Both the position numbers and the translations under genes were made by a program. A stretch of 64,000 nucleotides of DNA, from the NCBI GenBank assembly GCA_020744225.1, contig JAGMWG010000029.1, positions 124,001-188,000 on the forward strand, written 5' to 3'. The notes under the pieces are model-generated. The model saw only the letters and a program-made list of their open reading frames with translations, was not told the DNA's origin and did not search any database. The stretch comes from Paraphoma chrysanthemicola. Taxonomy: Eukaryota > Ascomycota > Dothideomycetes > Pleosporales > Phaeosphaeriaceae. Below, piece by piece: positions 45,647 to 57,020 of the stretch (positions are counted from its first letter, which is position 1; every line of letters begins with the position of its first letter).

Positions 45647-46307
45647 GGCTGCGTGGCGGTATAAGTCCGAGGAGGCTGCAGGTGGTAAAGCGTGAGGCAG
45701 CTGAAAATGTGGGGTTGGCTTATCGATTGAACAGGAAATCGAGGTTTACGACAATGACGAGTCTGTGAAATGTCGTGGAATTCACAAGGAAGAAATAGAA
45801 GAAAGCAGGTGGATTATGTGAAGAGCGCAAAGGTGTTTGGAAGGTGGATGCGCGGTGCGTCGGGCGTTTCGACCAGAACACTGCCCAGAGCTGAGTCGCT
45901 GACGAGGTCCAGAAGGCGGTGCAGCCCGCCACATCAAAGCCCTGCAGATACGCGAACGCAGCGCAATACGCAAGGCTATTCACTTGGAATCCAATTTGTC
46001 AAAAAACCAGTGAGCGTTCATGTCGTGCTCTATTTACACAATTCGTGATTCTTCGATCTCTCTCGCTCCTGCCCGCTTGTTCATGCGAGGGGTCGTGCCT
46101 GCCGTTCCTGTCCCGCGCGCCGCGCTGTCCCTGCATATCGTTACGGTAGACCACCCATTCCCATTGCGCAGGTCGACTGTCTCAGCTCCGAATCCGACGC
46201 CTCACACAACTCCTGCAAATCATGCACATCATCAGTCGGGCATCTCCGTGCAATATCAGAGCCGTACACACGTCACTAGTATGTCGATGTGCTCTAATTG
46301 TAAATAT
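45647..46307. promoter_or_regulatory. SEC9 upstream region
   Basis: About 660 bases between the SEC9 ATG and the stop of the next minus-strand gene. It carries the SEC9 promoter and leader. No coding frame with a motif. Confidence 0.55.
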
Positions 46308-47812
46308 TCACGACTCGGCCTCGTCTTCCAGCGCTTTGAGTCGGCTTCGCGCATGCTGATTCCACATGGTCTCAGTCTCCTCCGGTAACAGTTCGCCGTC
46401 GGATGAAGGTAGATCGTCGTGTTCTTCTTTGGTCCATATCTCTGTACCATCGACGACAGGGAATGGCGTCAGGACTCTGCTTATGTCGCCCCACCACACC
46501 TCGCCGAATCGCCGGTACCAGTTGACGGTCTGTTTAAGTCCGTCATCGAAACTCGTCTTGGGCTCCCAGCCGAGCGCTGCCAATTTTGATCCATCTGTGG
46601 CATATCGCTGGTCGTTGAACGGACGATCTTCCGTGTGTTGTACCCATGTCTCAAATTCGGCTTGCGAGCCATGTGGGCGGCCAAATATGCTCAACAACTT
46701 ATGGCATATGTCGGTGTTCGAGATCTCGTCTTTTGACGCAATATTGTAGATTTGGCCAATGACGCCTTTGTGGAATATTGTGTCGAGTGCATCCGCGATA
46801 TCTCCAGCGAACAGATATCTTCGAGTCGGCGACCCATCGCCGTGGAGGAGAAGTTTTGACTGTCGTTGCAACAGCATGATAAATTTCGGGATTATCTCTG
46901 CCAAGCGTCAGTCCTGCTTTCGTTCCGTGCAAGGCCCAACCTACTCTCAGGAAATTGATGCGGCCCATACACGTTGTTCGCTCGTATAGTGATCAGTGGC
47001 AGCTTGAAGCTGCTCCTGTATGCGCTGACCATCATTTCTGCTGCAGCCTTGCTTGCCGAGTATGGGTTCGTAGGAGCCAATATGCTCGTTTCGCTCAGAT
47101 CCGCTGCTCCAACAGGAACGTCCCCATACACTTCGTCGGTCGAGATGTGGATGAACCTCGTAACACCATGCTCTCGCGCTCGCTCCAGCAGAACGTGTGT
47201 GCCATAGACGTTCGTGTTCGTGAACTCATACGAGTTGCCAAAGCTCAGGTCAACGTGGGATTGCGCGGCGAAATGGAAGATGGTGTCGATCTTGTGCTTT
47301 CGAAGCGCTCGCTTGACATCAGTCGGCGATGTGATGTCACCGTTCTCGAAAGAAAAGTTCGGCTTATCATCAAGAATGCGTGTGTTGTTGAGCGTGGCGC
47401 AATAGTCCAGCTTGTCGAAAGACACCACATTGTAGGCATCAGGGTATGTGAGAACCAGATGGCGGACAAACCAGCAGGCTCTGGTTCTCAGTCAGATTCT
47501 CTCTTAATATTGCTTGGTGGAGATCATAGCTCTAGGCTTCTGGGTGTAACATACATGAACCCAGCACCTCCAGTCACCAATATATTCTTAGCATCAGACC
47601 GGGGCTCGAACTTGGTGCTGCCAGTAAGCACAGGAGCTTGCTGCCACAGCTCCTTGTGCACATAGGATCTTGGATTGAGGATTGTAGAGCCCCGTCTGCC
47701 TAATACTCGTCAGTTCTCTAAAAGGCATGGGCATGGTGGGGTACTTGCGCTTCACGCCTTGTGTGCCATTGGGAGTCTTGTCGGTCGCTTCAGGACTTTG
47801 CACGGCGGACAT
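46308..47812 (-). CDS. NDP-glucose 4,6-dehydratase (rhamnose pathway type)
   Basis: Four exons (47812-47745, 47695-47555, 47480-46945, 46897-46308), 444 residues. It is an extended SDR with NAD-binding NILVTGGAGFIA. The dehydratase triad T184-D185-E186 sits in HISTDEVYGD, and Y210/K214 in NPYSASKAAAEMM. The TDE signature separates dTDP/UDP-glucose 4,6-dehydratases from epimerases; in fungi this enzyme makes UDP-4-keto-6-deoxyglucose for UDP-rhamnose. The sugar nucleotide is inferred. Compared with bacterial RmlB (about 350 residues) it has about 45 extra N-terminal residues and a longer C-terminal tail (WTKEEHDDLPSSDGELL). Intron 1 is placed by frame: donor gtaccc, acceptor gcag. The companion epimerase/reductase is not in this window. 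Confidence 0.9.
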
Positions 47813-48782
47813 TCCAGCTACTGGAGAATGCGGTGGGGTCTCGGGCGTCTACGAATACCCTCGACATCTCGTGGCGCATGTTCACATTTCACGCGCATCG
47901 CGCTGCTGATGGATATGAATTCAAACTAGTGCTAGATGAGGAAATCCTTCCGCTTAGCGCGATTACGTCATGTCCTGGAGCGATGCTGAATCTACCTCTA
48001 CACACGCGCTATACCCCATCCATTCCCCTTCCTGTATCATCGGCGCTGCTCGGCGTGTGCCATACATATTCACAGCTGCGTCTCTGAGCAGGGCCACACA
48101 TGCCTCGTGTGTGTCCTCTGCTTTACCGTCCCGCACGATGTCAATCCATCGCAGACAAGCACGGGCATGAACAACTAATGTGTGCTCTCACATTGTTAAA
48201 GCGTTGGCTGTACATCAATGCCATTGTCGAAGTTTTAGTTGCCAGGCGCTTGCCAACCAGGATCTACGCAACTGAAGAATCCAAGCACACGATACTTGTA
48301 TATTACCCAGGTTTCTCCCCAGGAACACCATGGACAGCAAGTAATAGAAATATGAGATTCGAAGGGTATGTGTAGTGTTGAAGTACACAGATCTAGTAAG
48401 GTCTATCTCTACGTCATATAAACCTGACTATAGTTATACTTCCCATGATAACAACACTAAAGTTGAAGTATGTTTGGTGTTTATAGCGAACAGGTTAAAT
48501 TCCACCTGCTGAGAGTTTCACTCCAAAGAAGTAAGAACCAAGTGTATAGTTGCGGCTCAATAAACTTTATTGGCAGCCTCACAAGCCTATCAGGTTTCAG
48601 CCTTTCCGATTTTAAGCTAAATATAGTATCAGGGGATGCAACCCGACCAATGTGTACATCTTCCTCAGCCGCTCATTCAGCTCATTCATCTTTTCCCAAA
48701 ACAAGAATCTTCTCTCTCATAGCATTTATTCCTTCGTCACAATTGTATTGCCGCCCATGAAAAAACAACTCAGCTTCGAACG
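47813..48782. promoter_or_regulatory. divergent promoter, dehydratase / HET gene
   Basis: About 970 bases between divergent ATGs. Several short overlapping frames on the plus strand (47675-48375) lack motifs. The HET-proximal 400 bases are AT-richer. No repeat recognised. Confidence 0.5.
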
Positions 48783-50861
48783 ATGGAGCAGTATCAATAC
48801 CAGCAGCTACCAACACAAACGTCCATCAGGCTCATCAACCTCGACTTAGAACCAGACTCAGACACCTTGGCATGCAGCTTCGAATTCGTTGACGTTCATT
48901 GTTCTCCAGAATACACCGCATTATCATACGTCTGGGGTGACGAGACTAGCAAGGTGCCCATCACCTGTAGTGGTAAATCGATATGTGTCACTTCAAACCT
49001 GCGGGATGCGCTACAAAAGGTTCGCAGGCTTGAAGGTAAGACGAGGATGTGGGCTGATGCTCTTTGTATCAACCAACAAGACAATCTCGAGAAGAACAAA
49101 CAGGTTGCGATGATGGCGACGATCTACAGCAATGCTGCAAGAGTTCTTGTCTGGCTTGGACCCGATCCTTATTGCGACGCCCCACTGATCTTTGCGGACA
49201 TCAAGGCGTTGTTTGAAGGCCTTGCGGCTCTTGCTGACACAGAAGCAAAGTTCAAACGTTTCGATGCTGAAACTTGTGATTTGCATTGGGAGTTTGCGGA
49301 TGGTACACCTATGCTGTCGGGATTTCCGGACAACGCTCTATTCAAGCCGGATGAGGAAGAGAAAGCACGCATTCAGAGATTCCTTCGTCTCGCATGGTTC
49401 TCCCGGACCTGGGTGCTACAAGAAGTCGGACTCGCCTCGGAAGCTGTTTTGCTCTGGGGAGACACAACACAAGACTGGCATTATGTCGGAATAACTTGCA
49501 TGTTTCTCCTCCACTATTGCAAACCTCTTTTGGTCAGACTCGGCTTCGCTGAAGGATTCGAGGGTATTCGTAACCTCTACATGGCCTTCTCGCCTTTTGC
49601 CCCTGGAGCTACCTTTTTCCATCTGCTGAATAACGCGCGGCCATTCAAAGCTACAAATGCCAGGGACAAAATCTTTGGGCTTCTTTCTCATCCAACTTCT
49701 CGAACAATCAGCATGGCACCATGGCGCATTAAGAACTGGAAAACCTACGATCGACATCGAGGATTAGCCACCCGCTTCCTCTCCAACTCGCATGACATCT
49801 TTTTTATCGAATTGGACGAGGAATCGCACAAAAAGACGTATGAAGATGAAGAGCTTCCACCTCCGCTCATAGAAGCAGACTACAACAGATCCGTAGAAGA
49901 TATCTATCGCGATCTGGCAGTCTCTCATATCGACCGTACGACCTCCCTCGAGATTCTCACTGCCGTACAACATGTTCCCGACAGCTCAATACCTCTTCCT
50001 ACTCCTAGCTGGGTCCCGCGCTGGGACCAGTACGTTGGAACCCCGATTCTAGGACTCTATTCGAGTAGCCACTTCGCTTCTGCAAATCGAAAAGCAATCT
50101 TAACTTCACCTTCGAACCCCAATCGGTTGATTGTACGTGGACACATTGTGTCTAGGATAGTCGCAACTAGTTGTCTGCTTGACGGCTCATCTTTTGACCT
50201 CCCTCTACCACCCGACGAAATCCACGGACCAGACTCACCGGAAGTCCACAAATTTTGGGATAGCAATCCCTTCGCCGTACTTTGGCTGGCATCGAATCTC
50301 GGGAAACGTCACCTGGTTGGCCACCAGTACCCTCAGCTGCTCAACGAATTCGCAGGATCAGGGTTCGCGCTTGTGAATCGCCACAGCAGTATTTATGATG
50401 CGTACATCAAGACGTGGGTGAATGGCAAAAGCATGGGTGAAATAGAAGAATTCGATGTCAAGGCGGACGCAGCTGCATACTGGGAAAGAGTCTTCTACGG
50501 TAGTGAAGGTGATCCGGTTATCCCAGATGAGGATCGGGTATCTCAGTCAGTTTACGAGGCTCGATGGAAACGCTATCGAGACTCGATGGCTCATGTGTGT
50601 AACAAGAGGAAATTCTTCTTCACTAAGAAGGAATTCTTCGGAGTGGGACCAGGAGCTCTGAAAAATGGCGACTGGCTTGCCATCTTACAGGGCGCGGATG
50701 TACCCTTTGTCTTGAGGGAAGTGGATATGGGAAGGGATCAAAACCAGCCGCTTCCACCGGACTTGAAGTTTGAGCTCGTTGGGGAGTGCTATGCTCATGG
50801 GCTGATGCTGGGAGAAGCTGTCAGGGGAAGGGAGCTGACGAGAGATATTGAGCTGGTCTAA
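48783..50861 (+). CDS. HET-domain protein, 692 residues
   Basis: Intronless, ATG 48783. It opens MEQYQYQQLPTQTSIRLINL, the common form of the large HET group. The blocks YTALSYVWGDE, MWADALCINQQD, ARVLVWLGPD and FSRTWVLQEVGLA follow, then NARDKIFGLLSHP, DRSVEDIYRDLAVS-like and SWVPRWDQ. The C-terminus includes RKFFFTKKEFFGVGPGALKNGDWLAI and a GADVPFVLREV strand, the beta-rich closing region usual in these proteins. It is complete and undisturbed. It is convergent with another HET gene whose stop is 79 bases away. Role in non-self recognition or defence is inferred from the family only. Confidence 0.9.
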   Translation: MEQYQYQQLPTQTSIRLINLDLEPDSDTLACSFEFVDVHCSPEYTALSYVWGDETSKVPITCSGKSICVTSNLRDALQKVRRLEGKTRMWADALCINQQDNLEKNKQVAMMATIYSNAARVLVWLGPDPYCDAPLIFADIKALFEGLAALADTEAKFKRFDAETCDLHWEFADGTPMLSGFPDNALFKPDEEEKARIQRFLRLAWFSRTWVLQEVGLASEAVLLWGDTTQDWHYVGITCMFLLHYCKPLLVRLGFAEGFEGIRNLYMAFSPFAPGATFFHLLNNARPFKATNARDKIFGLLSHPTSRTISMAPWRIKNWKTYDRHRGLATRFLSNSHDIFFIELDEESHKKTYEDEELPPPLIEADYNRSVEDIYRDLAVSHIDRTTSLEILTAVQHVPDSSIPLPTPSWVPRWDQYVGTPILGLYSSSHFASANRKAILTSPSNPNRLIVRGHIVSRIVATSCLLDGSSFDLPLPPDEIHGPDSPEVHKFWDSNPFAVLWLASNLGKRHLVGHQYPQLLNEFAGSGFALVNRHSSIYDAYIKTWVNGKSMGEIEEFDVKADAAAYWERVFYGSEGDPVIPDEDRVSQSVYEARWKRYRDSMAHVCNKRKFFFTKKEFFGVGPGALKNGDWLAILQGADVPFVLREVDMGRDQNQPLPPDLKFELVGECYAHGLMLGEAVRGRELTRDIELV

Positions 50862-50940
50862 TTTTTCCATTTCTAGCTAGGTTAGTCTAAGCGTCGCTTT
50901 TCTGATAATAAGATTCTTGTGGTTCTCAACCGTGTGGCCC

Positions 50941-53900
50941 CTAAACCAACTTCAAGTCATGTAAGCGATCCGCGTTGGGAATCCATTCCTCTCCGTTCAT
51001 GATGCCGTCGACGTAACCTACACCAATCACGCTGTACCCAAATGCAGCCCGCCGGAGAATGAGAGGCCATCTGACTCCAACTACCAGAGCAACCACATCA
51101 CCTTTCTGAACACCTCCACTCGCGCATCCCCGGCGACCGTGCTCCGTCTCGAAAAACTCCTTTCCCGTGACATTGATTCCAGGGGGGCAGTACGATCGAG
51201 CTGACCGTCCAGCTAACATCCGCCCCAGCTGCAACATAGACCCTATACTGAATGACGAATAACCGAGAAATATGACTACAAGACGTGCCACAACCCGTAT
51301 CAACTCGGCAACGGTCTGGAAGGCAAGGTGTGGTAGTAAGGCTATGGCCACCTCGCCGGAATAGTCACCGGCGACATCAAACGTCCAGTTCAGGACTATT
51401 GTCTTCAGAGCCTGTAGCAGCTTCCCGTTCAGCATCCGAGTGACAAGCGCTACGGCAAGATGCAGGGGCAATGTGCCGGAAAGGCCCTTTTGCGCGCAGA
51501 GCACGAAGGGCCATGCCAAAAAGTAACGGAAAGTCCACGAAAACAACTCCAGGACGCTCTCGCCGAACATCCAGAAGCGCTCAAATATGCGCACTACCGT
51601 CCGCCCATGTGCGTAGGGGTGGAACTCACGGTCCCGCTCCGGCTCGTCCTGCCACCGCGCCACGGCAATGAGTGTCTTGTAGAGACCGAGGCCGTAGATA
51701 AAGCTGTTGGCCGTATAGAACAAGCCGGGCCTGACGCCGAGATCGAAGCCACGTTGTTCCGCGAGAGCCGCGGCATAAACGATGGCGTCGATGAGTGGGA
51801 ACGCTAGGTTCGCTAAGTAGTTGCCCGGCGCGACCTGGATGTACGAGGACCCGATAGCGTTGGTGATATGGTAGGAGCGCGGCACGACTTGCCATAGGCT
51901 AGATGGTGTCTGGAGTGTGAAGAAGCCGAGAATAAGAGTTACGAGGCCGTGGTGCGAAAAGACGGAAGCCAGGAGACATAACATGAAGATTGTCTCAGAC
52001 ACGACCTTGGCTATGCGGAGCTTATGCGATTCCAAGATCACGTCGACACTGAGCTGAAGGGCCGATTGTGGTGCGCTTGTCATGCTATGTGTTGGTGCGA
52101 CCCGTTTGAGATAAAATATAGTCTCCGAGATAGGAACTGTTGAGTCTGGAACGGTTTCTCGAGCCGCGATGGTATCGATAATAATCCCAGGGACAGAGTG
52201 TAATACTCCGCTGGGGGGTTCAGCTGTTTTGATCCCTTCAGTGATTCTGGCTCGTCCAGTTTTCCATTCAGTTTGGCTGCTGCCGGGCGTCGCGTCGAAT
52301 ACTGGATAAGAGGCTGCGGCTGAAGTCACTGAGTTCGTCTTCATGTGGGCTCCTAATGTCTTCCAGATACGAGTGACCAGCCGTGCCCGAGGAACAGTAG
52401 ACATGAGAATGTGCACGGTTTCGCGTCTCTTCAGGGGCGCATGTAGCTCCGTTGGAGGGGTAGCCGGATAAGCCATGGGTAGTGGCCGTACGATGAGACC
52501 CGTTCCTTCAAGCGAGCCTTTTAACCAGTTGCCGTGAGTCTCAGACTGGAAATCTGGAGCCCATGAGACCAGGTCCGAGGTTTGCCCTGCTCTGCAAGAG
52601 GCATACGTCAGGAACTCCAGTGTTTGATCAAACTCCATGGCTGCCCTAGCTGTTTCGACTTGTACCTGGTGGAGAGATTTCGTGTAGTCGGGTGTTGGGA
52701 GCTCCACTCCTAGTGCCTTGAGCACAGCATACAAGGCAAATATCTTATCGCGTGGGTCCGCTGCTCGTTTCGAGGGAAGGAACGATAGAACCTTTGACAT
52801 CGAAAAGTCAGCCGCACAGAGCCGATCGTCTTTACGACTGGTGTGTAGTCTCTGCTTCGCCCTCAAGGAATCAGATAAGTATAGCTGAAGTGCTAGCGTG
52901 TTTTCTAACCCGGGAAACTGGGCATGTAGAAGATCGGACGAAACCAGGATGGAAAAGGCTGACTTGAGGTGCCGGTATTGTATGGTTCTCGTCCCGCATG
53001 AAAACCACACCCTATCCTCGTTCGCCAGTGTTACCTCTTGAATTGTCCATACTCTTGAAAACCATGGCCGGTTGAAGATCTCCCTAACCAATTCGGGAAA
53101 TCCCCGAATCCCCTCTGTGGCCATTTCAGCTAGCCGGTCTTATACCCAAAGGCTTAAACATTGCGCAACACCCACCTGCAGACTCCGTCTCAAAGCAAAG
53201 TTCCTGTGCCACGCCCATGGTTGAAATAGTCCACTCTCTACCCCCATAGTCTCTCAGACTCCCGATTCGCGAGAAAAGGTCAAAGGCCTGGGCGGTTCTC
53301 CATGTCCCGGTCCCCAGCCACGCAACCACCCTGTTAGCTCGAGCATAGATGTCCCCCATCATGGACACTTGGCTGGATTTCTCGGTCGTGGACGATTGGT
53401 CGATACAGATGCTGTCAATCCACAGGCGTACTTTTTTACCGCCGGCCTCGCTTCGGAGTCGCCGCATGGCCTCTCGACAATTGTCGGTCACGGCAATGAG
53501 TTTTCCATCGCACCGGATAGACTTGTTGCCACTTTTTGATCCCCAGACATATGAAAGTGCCGTGAAATCCGGAGTGTCTTCTAGTGGTGTTTCGTGGAGG
53601 GAACATACGATGACGTCGGTGTGCTTTTGCGCTGGTTCAAGTATGATTGTTCGGATGCTGCTCGCGGCGGAAAGAGAAGGGTAGTGGAAGAGATGTTCGC
53701 GCAAGGGCTCCGCCGATTCAACAAAAGTTTGAAGCTTAGATATAGCTTTTGCAATTTTGGGTTCATCGACATTGTGTAGGGTCCGACTGGCCGGGGCAAG
53801 GTTGGTCGCGAAGCCAAGTATCGCAATCGTGGCATCGTTCAAGCCTTCTAGACGATCCTCGAGTTTTTTCTCTTCTTTCCCGCCCGAACCCTGCATCCAA

Positions 53901-53956
53901 CGGATTATGTAGGCTTCAAATATCTCATAGAAGCTGGCTGCAAGGAATGCCCCCAT
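50941..53956 (-). CDS. HET-domain protein with membrane-spanning C-terminal half
   Basis: Two exons (53956-53176, 53114-50941; 61-nt intron), 984 residues. The N-terminal 100 residues are helical and unlike the usual HET opening. The HET blocks are FTALSYVWGSKSGNKSIRCD, VRLWIDSICIDQSST, ARANRVVAWLG and RPWFSRVWTIQEVTLA, followed by DPRDKIFALYAVLKALG and LVSWAPDF. The C-terminal half holds at least four hydrophobic segments (MLCLLASVFSHHGLVTLIL, YLANLAFPLIDAIVYAAAL, YFLAWPFVLCAQ, VARLVVIFLGYSSFSIG), suggesting membrane insertion. It ends with KGDVVALVVGVRWPLILRR, the usual closing strand. The intron position fits between two HET blocks and joins ESAEGIRGFPELV. Confidence 0.87.
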
Positions 53957-54761
53957 CTCGGTTAAACTGCGGGGGGAGTATCGCCGTAGTTACTAGACTG
54001 GCGGTTGATATCAGTGTGATGAACGGGGCTGCAGGACTAGGGGTCAGAGTTAACTCCTCAACCAGACACCCCGCATTCGTATGCCTTGCTTCGCGAGGCT
54101 AAGGGCTAGCGCCGACTTTGAAGCTCCTGTCACCTTCTGAGCCAATGGCAGCCTGATTACGTAAAGGATCGGCGATGCGGACGTAGAGCATTGCTAAGAA
54201 TAGCTACACATCTAGACGCTCGAACAAAGAGAGAACATTTTCAGAGACATGCGCCACAGCTCACCATTCTTCGTGAAGCGCATCGTAAGATACATGATCG
54301 GAAGTCATGTAAGCATGCAAGATTCCTCTGCGGAAATACAGAGTATATACTCTAACACGGAGAAACCTTTCACGGAGTGTCTACACAGGACTAAGCATGT
54401 TTGAAATGCTGTTTATTGCCTTTTTCATGCCAGAGTACACCGCTAACGCATCGAAGGAAGAAAGTGTACAATATATTTCAGTAAAGCAAGGGTATGAAGT
54501 AAAATTACTTTTAAACACTCTAAAAAGAACACTGAACAACACATTTATAGTACTGAATTTATGAAATCTATATATTAGGTTCTAAGTTAGAGAGAGTACA
54601 CAGAAATAATTGTATTTCAACAATCAAGCCATGACAAATCTAGGAGGGAGGGACCTGAGTCGCTGAACAATGGAGTCGTTTCGGCACAAGTAGCTTTTCG
54701 CTAAGGGTGGATTACTTCAATATAACATAATAATCTTAATGAATCTCTTCTTTTACTGTGT
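53957..54761. other. intergenic, AT-leaning
   Basis: About 800 bases between the HET promoter side and the 3' end of the next minus-strand gene. The part 54360-54640 is AT-rich but lacks the extreme TA-dinucleotide texture of the block after 57 kb, so I do not call it RIP-mutated. No gene seen. Confidence 0.55.
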
Positions 54762-56459
54762 TCAAGGTCCCTCCCCTCTAGCCCTCTTAGTCGACCTTCG
54801 ATCTGGTTTCTTCGATATCGTTTCAATCGACTTCTTCGTGACCTTTCCACTACGAGACACCGTTTTCGCCATCATTTTTCCTGTAGTCCGGTCTCTGCAC
54901 TCACGACGCAATTTAGCCCAATGAGTTCTCTCCTGGGTCTTGGTACGGAACTCATTGCCATAAATCCAAGCTCGATCCGTTCCTCGAAAGCCGCCTTTGC
55001 CACATAATTCTGGATATGTATAGTCCTCAATACTACATGTACGAGCACTAAAGCTATCGTCCTCGCGTATCTTGGTTGCTAACTCCCGCAGGACTACAGC
55101 ATCTTCAAGATTCGGACGCCCTTCTACACGACCATTCGTTTCAATGTTCCGCCACGTCGATTCCAAGAACCAGCTGTTGATGTAATCCACCGGAAGAATA
55201 AAGTCATGGTTAACGACATCAAAATGCGTGTCACTCCGACCCGCTTCCTCCGTCGCCCACGCATAGTTCCAGTGACATTGCGAGAAGATGTGCGGCGGGC
55301 TCTCGCCTTTAGTGCCGCGTATTCTACCGCCTGGTGGCACCCGCATACCGAACGCGAAATACTCCCACGACTGGCCGAGCTCTGGTGTATCTTCAGGCCT
55401 CGTCTCGCCGCGGTAATACCACGGGTCCACCTTGAAGCAGCTCCAACACCGCTGCTGGGCGAAGAACCAAAACGCGTGTGAGAATTCGTGGACGAGGGTC
55501 GCGGCGAGGGCGAATTGGAATCTGAGTTCTTGACATTTCGACCAGTTATCTGTAGCTCTGTTCTTGATATGAGTACGGACATCCCGTATCAACCCGATTT
55601 GAATATTATGGAAATCTGTTTCAGGTATATGAGGTTTTCCTGGCTGCGCAGCTGGTGTTCGCGGGAAACCATCGTTGGCTTGAAGTGCGGCAATTAGTTC
55701 AGCTTTTCTCAGCTTACTGTATCCGGTTATTCCACGCTCTTTTGCGGAACTCTTGAGCTCTTTGCAATTCCAGCTGACAGCGTATTCACAGTAGCCGCAT
55801 ATCGCACATCGACCTCTCGTGTCAGCGATGCAATACTTACATCTCCCACAGACGTTGTCGTTATGCAGGCAACAGTGTCGTTTGCAATTTCTGTCATCAG
55901 CATCCATAAAAGTCTCTGCCACGGTTCCCGCGAGAATCTGAGCATTTGTCCATTCCTGGTCCATAAAGAACCACCGTATGTGACCTGCGATGCGACGTAG
56001 TCTGCGCTCAGTGCGTCCTTCATCCGACGTTCCTGCATGCGGATGTCGAATATAGAATTCATTAACATCTCCATCCCTAACCTGCACAGCTCTACGTTTC
56101 GCCCGGCCCATGGTCAAGACTTGCCAAAATTCAATGTAGTCAGGAGCGTTGATGAGTCTCGATGCCAGTCTGATAGCTGGATGAATGAAGCTATAGTCTG
56201 CGGCTGTGAGTGCTCCAGCAAAATTCTCATACCCAAATATTGGGTCAATCTCGTTGGCTAGATCAGCTGCTGGGAGGTTGTCAACTTCGATACAGTTTCG
56301 GTCCCATAATTTTCTGAAGACTGCGGCAGAGATTCTACACTTTTCGACCGCGATTTTGACAAACTCCATATCGTTGTCGTGCCGACCATCAGTTGGGAAG
56401 GGGGCAGGTTTAATCTCCGGTGCCTCGGTTGGCGAGGTTGCTGGCGGTGTTAACACCAT
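54762..56459 (-). CDS. unrecognised protein: Cys cluster, SAP-like motif, HExxH
   Basis: 565 residues from ATG 56459 (an open stretch continues upstream without ATG). Three parts can be seen. Residues about 192-232 hold ten cysteines, including CGRCKYC and CAICGYC (C204, C207, C210, C218, C221, C224), a likely zinc-binding module. Residues about 236-262 (KERGITGYSKLRKAELIAAL) look like a SAP/Rho-N helix pair that binds DNA or RNA. Residues 324-328 are HEFSH within LVHEFSHAFWFF, a zincin HExxH, with ELGQSWEYFAFG (E360/E366) as candidate third ligand. The C-terminus is Lys/Arg-rich. A DNA-associated metalloprotease is a reasonable inference, but I do not recognise the family, and the cysteine motif is unlike the Spartan zinc finger. 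It lies about 560 bases from the edge of the RIP-mutated block and shows no premature stop. Confidence 0.72.
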   Translation of the reverse strand: MVLTPPATSPTEAPEIKPAPFPTDGRHDNDMEFVKIAVEKCRISAAVFRKLWDRNCIEVDNLPAADLANEIDPIFGYENFAGALTAADYSFIHPAIRLASRLINAPDYIEFWQVLTMGRAKRRAVQVRDGDVNEFYIRHPHAGTSDEGRTERRLRRIAGHIRWFFMDQEWTNAQILAGTVAETFMDADDRNCKRHCCLHNDNVCGRCKYCIADTRGRCAICGYCEYAVSWNCKELKSSAKERGITGYSKLRKAELIAALQANDGFPRTPAAQPGKPHIPETDFHNIQIGLIRDVRTHIKNRATDNWSKCQELRFQFALAATLVHEFSHAFWFFAQQRCWSCFKVDPWYYRGETRPEDTPELGQSWEYFAFGMRVPPGGRIRGTKGESPPHIFSQCHWNYAWATEEAGRSDTHFDVVNHDFILPVDYINSWFLESTWRNIETNGRVEGRPNLEDAVVLRELATKIREDDSFSARTCSIEDYTYPELCGKGGFRGTDRAWIYGNEFRTKTQERTHWAKLRRECRDRTTGKMMAKTVSRSGKVTKKSIETISKKPDRRSTKRARGEGP

Positions 56460-57020
56460 TAGAATCGATGTGGTTCTAGTGAATACTGCAGTTTGCGTTG
56501 AACATTCACTGAGGTTGGGAGATTCACCGATTGTATATTCTGGGACATGTCTACACGACGCTTTAGTTGGAATTGGAGACAATAGGCGCCTCTGAACAAG
56601 GGCATTGTGAGGTTGTAGAATTCCACAATGTCTTCAGAACATCATCATGGTCAAGAGCATTGTACTTGGGCCAGCATTTGTAACAAAGACACGAAGATAA
56701 CCGAGCCTGGAACTACTCAGATATTCGGAGGCTGTGGCTTAATTGTGCAATGGTCAGTACAGACTGAAGATATATTTCATCCGTCGCCGCATATCCACCG
56801 ACACTGCTGGATATCCATCTCGCTGCCCTGCTTTGTTCACTACCTAGTAGTCCACGTGATGTCGAAGTGGTGGTTGGTTGAGGACTGTACAAAACGTCTG
56901 GCCACAATATATTCGGCCGCTCGCTTTTGCTATTCGGCCGGGTGTTATCGCATAGCAGTTCCTGGAAGTCTCCTCATCTATTTATCAGCGTAGCATAACA
57001 CTACTAACGTCTATCCCTAC
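56460..57020. other. boundary region before the AT-rich block
   Basis: About 560 bases of ordinary composition upstream of the HExxH gene. A plus-strand 121-codon frame (56628-56993) starts with ATG but has no motif; I treat it as chance. Confidence 0.5.

Noticed and set aside
54360..54640. AT-rich stretch as a second RIP-mutated fragment
   Set aside because: AT-rich but with many CpA and TpG steps left and no repeat partner seen.
56628..56993. 121-codon frame beginning with ATG next to the AT-rich block
   Set aside because: No motif; mixed His/Cys/Trp content looks like chance translation.
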